Below, one piece after another: positions 60,920 to 64,000 of a stretch of 64,000 bases of DNA. A program made the translations under genes and the position numbers. The stretch is from NCBI RefSeq assembly GCF_001717955.1, contig NZ_CP014169.1:248001-312000 (forward strand), given 5' to 3'. Every line of letters begins with the position of its first letter. Position 1 is the stretch's first letter. Under the pieces are notes generated by a model. The model ran no database searches, was not told the origin of the DNA, and saw only the letters and a list, made by a program, of their open reading frames with translations. The DNA comes from Sphingomonas panacis (GTDB lineage: Bacteria; Pseudomonadota; Alphaproteobacteria; Sphingomonadales; Sphingomonadaceae).

Positions 60920-61354
60920 CTAATTCGGGCCGTCTTTCACCCTCGCGCAAAATTGCTTCGCATCCCGCTCAAGCGTGGCCATCGTCGCCTGACGATCTTG
61001 CATGCGCTGCCGCGCGAAACGGTCGGCGGCCGCCTGCTTGCTCGCCCGTTGCGCCGGTGTGAGAGTCGTTTCGTGGAGCGCGGGCAAATCACTACCGGGA
61101 CGGCCACGTTTCTTTGCGTACCAAGCAATAAAGTCCCGCGTCATCTCGGGAGTAAATTCTCCGCCATGCGCATCGGCATAATCTGCCTCGGCCGTCATAA
61201 GCGCGGACATTTCCTCGAACCTGGCGCCGGTCTCACGAAGTTTCGCCGCACATGCTTCGCGCGTGACGCTGGTCTGGGCGGCCACGGACGTCGCCGGCGC
61301 GAACGCTGCCGCCACGACGGCCAACGCCAAGGCCGTTATTTTCGCGCCTTTCAT
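60920..61354 (-). CDS. Small exported hypothetical protein
   Basis: The start MKGAKITALALAVVAAAFAPATSVAAQ at 61354 is a clear signal peptide; the longer open frame upstream is not needed. The 144-residue protein continues with SVTREACAAKLRETGARFEEMSALMTAEADYADAHGGEFTPEM and a basic helical tail; one cysteine pair (Cys in EACAAK and QFCARV) could form a disulfide. It resembles no family I can name. No convincing ribosome site is seen. It lies between the hydrolase and the nucleotidyltransferase genes on the same strand. Confidence 0.6.
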   Translation of the reverse strand: MKGAKITALALAVVAAAFAPATSVAAQTSVTREACAAKLRETGARFEEMSALMTAEADYADAHGGEFTPEMTRDFIAWYAKKRGRPGSDLPALHETTLTPAQRASKQAAADRFARQRMQDRQATMATLERDAKQFCARVKDGPN

Positions 61355-61430
61355 CACGCGGGTCAGATTGCCATCCCAGACCGGGATTGGCCATCCGTTT
61401 TGCACCGGTGCGTCTCCTGAAAGCGCCCGG

Positions 61431-62348
61431 CTACCCCACCATCTTCTCGAGTTCGGCAATTCTAGCGGTGCAGATATCGTGGACCCTTCGGCCCAACTCC
61501 TCCACCCGCGCACCCAGCCAATCCAGCTCCTCCCGCGAAATCTCATAATGCTTGGAGTAGCGCGCCTTCCGATAGGCGTCCTTGAGCTTTTGATACGTTG
61601 CTCGCTCAGTCCGTGTGCCGCGTGGCCAGACGTCAAACAAGCTGTGATCAAGCCCCTCGGCCAGCGAGCGGAGGAAGATGATGTTGTGGTCGTATGGGGT
61701 ATAGAGGGTCAAAACCAGCAGGACGCACTGGTAAAGCGGTTCAGTAGCCTGATGGAGGTCGAAGGCGGCCTTTTTCAAATCGTTATGGCCGAGCGCGTCC
61801 CGGTAACCTCGATAGAAGCTCTGGGAGTGTCCCATATATTCCTCGAAATAGTCTTTCGAGACTTGAAGGATCTGCTCCGGGGTTTTCGGCTTGGCGGTGG
61901 CCAAGGGCTTGTCGTCTGACTGATAGAGGAGGGAGCCGTCCTTGACGATCTCCATGAAAATCAGCCGGCCGTGGGCCAGTCCGTCGTTCACTTGCTGGAG
62001 CGAATGGACGATGAAGTTGACGGGCGTCCGGATGACCTTCTCGACGAGATAGGCATCAACGAGCCGCTGCTCGGTCTCCTCCCAATAGGCAGTTCTATCG
62101 GCCAGTTCGGTCTGGTTGACGATGACGAGGATATCGTAGTCGGATTTGAACTGGTTGGCGTCGAGCGGCGCATCGACCCAATCGCCGCGAGCATAGGATC
62201 CGAACAAGATGACCTTCAGGATCCGCGCCGATTTCCGGCGACCCTTCGCGTCTTGCGTCGCTTCGCGGAAGCCCTGGAACAGCATTTCGACAACGCGGTC
62301 GAGCTCACGTTGCTTCGCTGCCGGAAGGTGATTGATGTCAGTTCGCAT
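61431..62348 (-). CDS. Nucleotidyltransferase and HEPN-type domain protein
   Basis: The 305-residue protein begins with a polymerase-beta-like nucleotidyltransferase domain: ILFGSYARGDW (GSx10D-type start) followed after an insertion by SDYDILVIVN, whose Asp pair holds the metals. The C-terminal half (LQVSKDYFEEYMGHSQSFYRGYRDALGHNDLKKAAFDLHQATEPLYQCVLLVLTLYTP) is the helical HEPN type found with such domains. In the MntA/HEPN systems the two are separate toxin and antitoxin; here they are one polypeptide. The RX4-6H ribonuclease motif of active HEPN toxins is not clear. It may be a self-regulated modifying enzyme. Confidence 0.85.
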   Translation of the reverse strand: MRTDINHLPAAKQRELDRVVEMLFQGFREATQDAKGRRKSARILKVILFGSYARGDWVDAPLDANQFKSDYDILVIVNQTELADRTAYWEETEQRLVDAYLVEKVIRTPVNFIVHSLQQVNDGLAHGRLIFMEIVKDGSLLYQSDDKPLATAKPKTPEQILQVSKDYFEEYMGHSQSFYRGYRDALGHNDLKKAAFDLHQATEPLYQCVLLVLTLYTPYDHNIIFLRSLAEGLDHSLFDVWPRGTRTERATYQKLKDAYRKARYSKHYEISREELDWLGARVEELGRRVHDICTARIAELEKMVG

Positions 62349-62407
62349 TGGCTCGGCTCGGGTGGCGAGGTTTGCTAAAGTCGGGCTTGAAGACTGGACG
62401 ATGCTCG

Positions 62408-62842
62408 TTACTCATTCGTTGGGGCCGACAGCCAAGGATTGATGACCGAGACGCGCGTTGCCTTGAAGTCGCTTGTGTTCCGCGTGACGACGGTCAGGTG
62501 ATGGACAAAGGCAGTTGCCGCGATCCAACTGTCGCGCTCGCTTTGGGGATCGGGCACATGTAGCTGCGCGCAGCGCGCCGCCACATCGCTGGTCATCGGG
62601 AGGATACGATCGCTGAAAGCCGGCAAGACGGTTTCTTTCATCCAACGCCTGAGCATTGCCCCCTGCGCCGCGTCACGACGCTCCTGAAGAAGAACGCCGC
62701 GTTCCAGCTCGAAGACCGACATAGCGGACAGGAAGGTCGAGCCCGGGTCAACGGACGTGAGCCATGCCTTGACGCTCGAGTCGATGCGGCCGCTCGCCAG
62801 CTTGCGGCTTTCCGAGACGACGTTCGTGTCGAGAAGATACAT
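62408..62842 (-). CDS. vapC: VapC-type PIN-domain toxin
   Basis: ATG 62842 gives 144 residues (MYLLDTNVVSESRK). The PIN ribonuclease acidic residues are visible: Asp5 in LLDTNV, Glu in FELERGVLLQERRD, Asp in DSWIAATA and Asp in TRNTSDF. Such toxins cleave RNA, often initiator tRNA or rRNA. The gene overlaps the upstream antitoxin stop by one base (TAATG), which couples their translation. The longer open frame to 62,896 is overlap with the antitoxin gene. Confidence 0.88.
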   Translation of the reverse strand: MYLLDTNVVSESRKLASGRIDSSVKAWLTSVDPGSTFLSAMSVFELERGVLLQERRDAAQGAMLRRWMKETVLPAFSDRILPMTSDVAARCAQLHVPDPQSERDSWIAATAFVHHLTVVTRNTSDFKATRVSVINPWLSAPTNE

Positions 62843-63087
62843 TATTCGTCGAGATCGACTGTCAGAGCGGCCAAAGTCGACCGCGGTGGTTCCCAATCGA
62901 AGTCCATTGCAGCCCTCGGCATCAGCGCGTCGGCCAAGGTTCGCCCGCGCGTAGCCAGCTGCTCGAGCGCTTCCTCGATCACCTCAGCCTGGCTGCGGCC
63001 TGGCCGGACCAGGAGCCGCAAGAGCTCGGCCGCACGAGCTGAGCGGATGGTGATGGGAGGCTGTTGTCGGCGGGCCAAGCTAGTCAC
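62842..63087 (-). CDS. VapB-type antitoxin
   Basis: A GTG at 63087 with GGAG seven bases upstream gives 81 residues (MTSLARRQQPPITIRSARAAELLRLLVRPGRSQAEVIEEALEQLA). The beta strand ITIRSARAAEL followed by a helix and the SQAEVIEEALEQL helix is a ribbon-helix-helix DNA-binding fold; the C-terminal acidic part (AAMDFDWEPPRSTLAALTVDLDE) would wrap the toxin. It should bind the palindromes in its own promoter at 63,110-63,138. The pair helps a mobile element or genomic region persist. Confidence 0.82.
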   Translation of the reverse strand: MTSLARRQQPPITIRSARAAELLRLLVRPGRSQAEVIEEALEQLATRGRTLADALMPRAAMDFDWEPPRSTLAALTVDLDE

Positions 63088-63109
63088 TGCAATTCTCCAT
63101 GTTCGCCTT

Positions 63110-63138
63110 GGTATATCAGTGTGCATGCACGCGTGCAA
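63110..63138 (-). promoter_or_regulatory. vapBC promoter with overlapping palindromic operators
   Basis: On the minus strand TTGCAC (63,138-63,133) and TATACC (63,115-63,110) are separated by 17 bases, a good sigma-70 layout about 25 bp before the GTG start. Two perfect palindromes, GTGCATGCAC (63,121-63,130) and TGCACGCGTGCA (63,126-63,137), fill the spacer and -35 box, the place where an antitoxin-toxin complex would repress. Confidence 0.6.
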
Positions 63139-63267
63139 GCGCGGACCGCGCTTGAGGGGCACGTGCCGTGGGACGGCGATACCGCTTGCAGCTTCTCGGC
63201 GCGGTGCTCGCTGCGCGAACTACGGTAGAAGCTATCGCGACCCGCGGGGCTGAACTATCATGATGAT

Positions 63268-63468
63268 ATGAGCCATGACGAAGACGATGCTACTGCATTT
63301 CTCGCCGCTCGGGAGCTTATCGCCGAGCATGGCGATGGCGTTGCTGCGTTTCTTCAGGCCAAGATCGATGATCTGACGGCGAAGGAGGATTACGCGCAGC
63401 TATCGGCTTGGTTGGCCATCCGCAACGCTGTCGCGCTCTCGATCGGCACCGATACGACGCTGCAATAG
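63268..63468 (+). CDS. Small hypothetical protein
   Basis: The 66-residue acidic protein (MSHDEDDATAFLAARELIAEHGDGVAAFLQAKIDDLTAKEDYAQLSAWLAIRNAV) is predicted to be helical. The pattern A..L...HG..A..F...KID.L....D......W..I resembles small proteins common in sphingomonads (DUF6961-like, tentative). No strong ribosome site precedes the ATG. It is divergent from vapBC with about 180 bp between. The function is unknown. Confidence 0.5.
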   Translation: MSHDEDDATAFLAARELIAEHGDGVAAFLQAKIDDLTAKEDYAQLSAWLAIRNAVALSIGTDTTLQ

Positions 63469-63552
63469 ATTGCTTCCTCTGCACGCGGGGCAGCTGCCCA
63501 TCGCCCAGCGACAGCGAGATCCATAGCGGCAGGGGACAGGGGGATGCCGCGG

Positions 63553-63999
63553 CTAGTTTCGATTGAGCCCCATCTCACGGCTCTGAAGCTTGCGCTTCCA
63601 CAATTGTTCGATGGCAATGATCTCCTCAGGGCTCGCGGCCGAGCCGGTCACCTCAAGGATGCTGACCTGATAGTCGCTTGGCTCGCTGCTCTTGAGGCCG
63701 ATGTTGCCGCCGTGCCCGTCGGCCGCATAGTTGAGCCAGCGACCATAGAAGCCGGCATCCCCAGTCGCTGAACCGACATATTGCTCCCGGGTTTTTGCGG
63801 AGGTCAGGAGATAGACGCCGCGCGCGGCGCGTAGCGCCGACACCCAGGTCGCGGGCAACCCATGAATCTCCGACACGTTGGTGACGAAGTGCGTGTAGCC
63901 GGGGAATGCGTCTTCCCGGAATGCGCGGGTGAGCTCGACAATTGGCTTGTTCTGGCGATCGGCGCGCTGGATCCAGCTTCGCGCGCCGGCACCCCATTC
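63553..63999 (-). CDS. GIY-YIG nuclease-type protein, 5' end outside the window
   Basis: The frame is open to the right edge of the window (…EWGAGARSWIQRADRQNK…), so the N-terminus is missing; the internal ATG-like start at 63876 is not needed. The visible C-terminal part has the GIY-YIG signature ARGVYLLTSAKTREQYVGSA followed by GFYGRWLNYAADGHGGN with the Arg of the active site, and a Glu in IIAIEQLWKRKL. Proteins of this group cut DNA or are domesticated endonuclease relatives. It lies beyond vapBC and the small plus-strand gene. Confidence 0.8.
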   Translation of the reverse strand, partial: EWGAGARSWIQRADRQNKPIVELTRAFREDAFPGYTHFVTNVSEIHGLPATWVSALRAARGVYLLTSAKTREQYVGSATGDAGFYGRWLNYAADGHGGNIGLKSSEPSDYQVSILEVTGSAASPEEIIAIEQLWKRKLQSREMGLNRN

Positions 64000-64000
64000 G

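Noticed and set aside
1..64000. Search by eye for CRISPR arrays, rRNA, transposases and integrases.
   Set aside because: No regularly spaced identical repeats of CRISPR size, no rRNA-like sequence, and no DDE or tyrosine/serine recombinase protein was recognised; the only periodic array is the 22-bp dyad set.

Overview
The window is high-GC DNA from what is most likely an alphaproteobacterium of the Sphingomonadales. This is an inference from the TonB-dependent receptors, the gene order of the F-type conjugation module and the type of lasso-peptide cluster. No rRNA, tRNA, CRISPR array or intact transposase was found.

Region 1 (about 1-24,530) is catabolic. A plus-strand run holds the 3' end of an SDR dehydrogenase, an aldehyde dehydrogenase, a hydroxyacyl-CoA dehydrogenase-like enzyme, an epoxide-hydrolase-like alpha/beta hydrolase, an IlvD/Edd dehydratase and an SMP-30 lactonase-like protein. 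A minus-strand block follows: a second SMP-30 protein, a TonB-dependent receptor, and a likely operon of zinc alcohol dehydrogenase, dihydroxyacetophenone-dioxygenase-like cupin, acyl-CoA ligase and SDR. Upstream of that operon lie an AraC-type regulator and a pair of 21-bp-spaced direct repeats that look like its binding site. A TetR regulator stands next to a thiolase / FadB-like / acyl-CoA dehydrogenase operon for beta-oxidation. The block reads as uptake and oxidation of an oxygenated compound that ends as acyl-CoA; the substrate is not evident.

Region 2 (about 24,690-49,500) is a conjugation module. Accessory genes (small GDSL-like hydrolase, small membrane proteins, lytic transglycosylase, XRE and ribbon-helix-helix regulators) precede an almost gapless F-type mating-pair-formation operon: pilin (traA-like), traL, traE, traK, traB, dsbC-like, traV, traC, orf, trbI, S26-peptidase (traF-like), traW, orf, traU, trbC, traN, orf, orf, traF, traH, traG. 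Upstream of the pilin lie four inverted repeats GGAC-N5-GTCC spaced exactly 22 bp apart, a probable regulator array. Relaxase and coupling protein are not in the window.

Region 3 (about 49,650-59,550) is a complete lasso-peptide system directly behind traG: a GntR-like regulator, a 44-residue precursor (50,461-50,595), the RRE/transglutaminase-type B protein, the asparagine-synthetase-like C cyclase and, convergently, an isopeptidase, a TonB-dependent receptor with an N-terminal signalling domain, a FecR-like anti-sigma factor and a FecI-like ECF sigma factor. No ABC exporter is present. The layout suggests that the peptide is made, later re-imported through the receptor, sensed through FecR/FecI and opened by the isopeptidase.

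Region 4 (about 59,850-64,000) carries an exported alpha/beta hydrolase, a small exported protein, a nucleotidyltransferase/HEPN-type protein, a VapBC-type toxin-antitoxin pair with a readable promoter and operator, a small conserved-looking protein and the 3' part of a GIY-YIG gene cut by the window edge.
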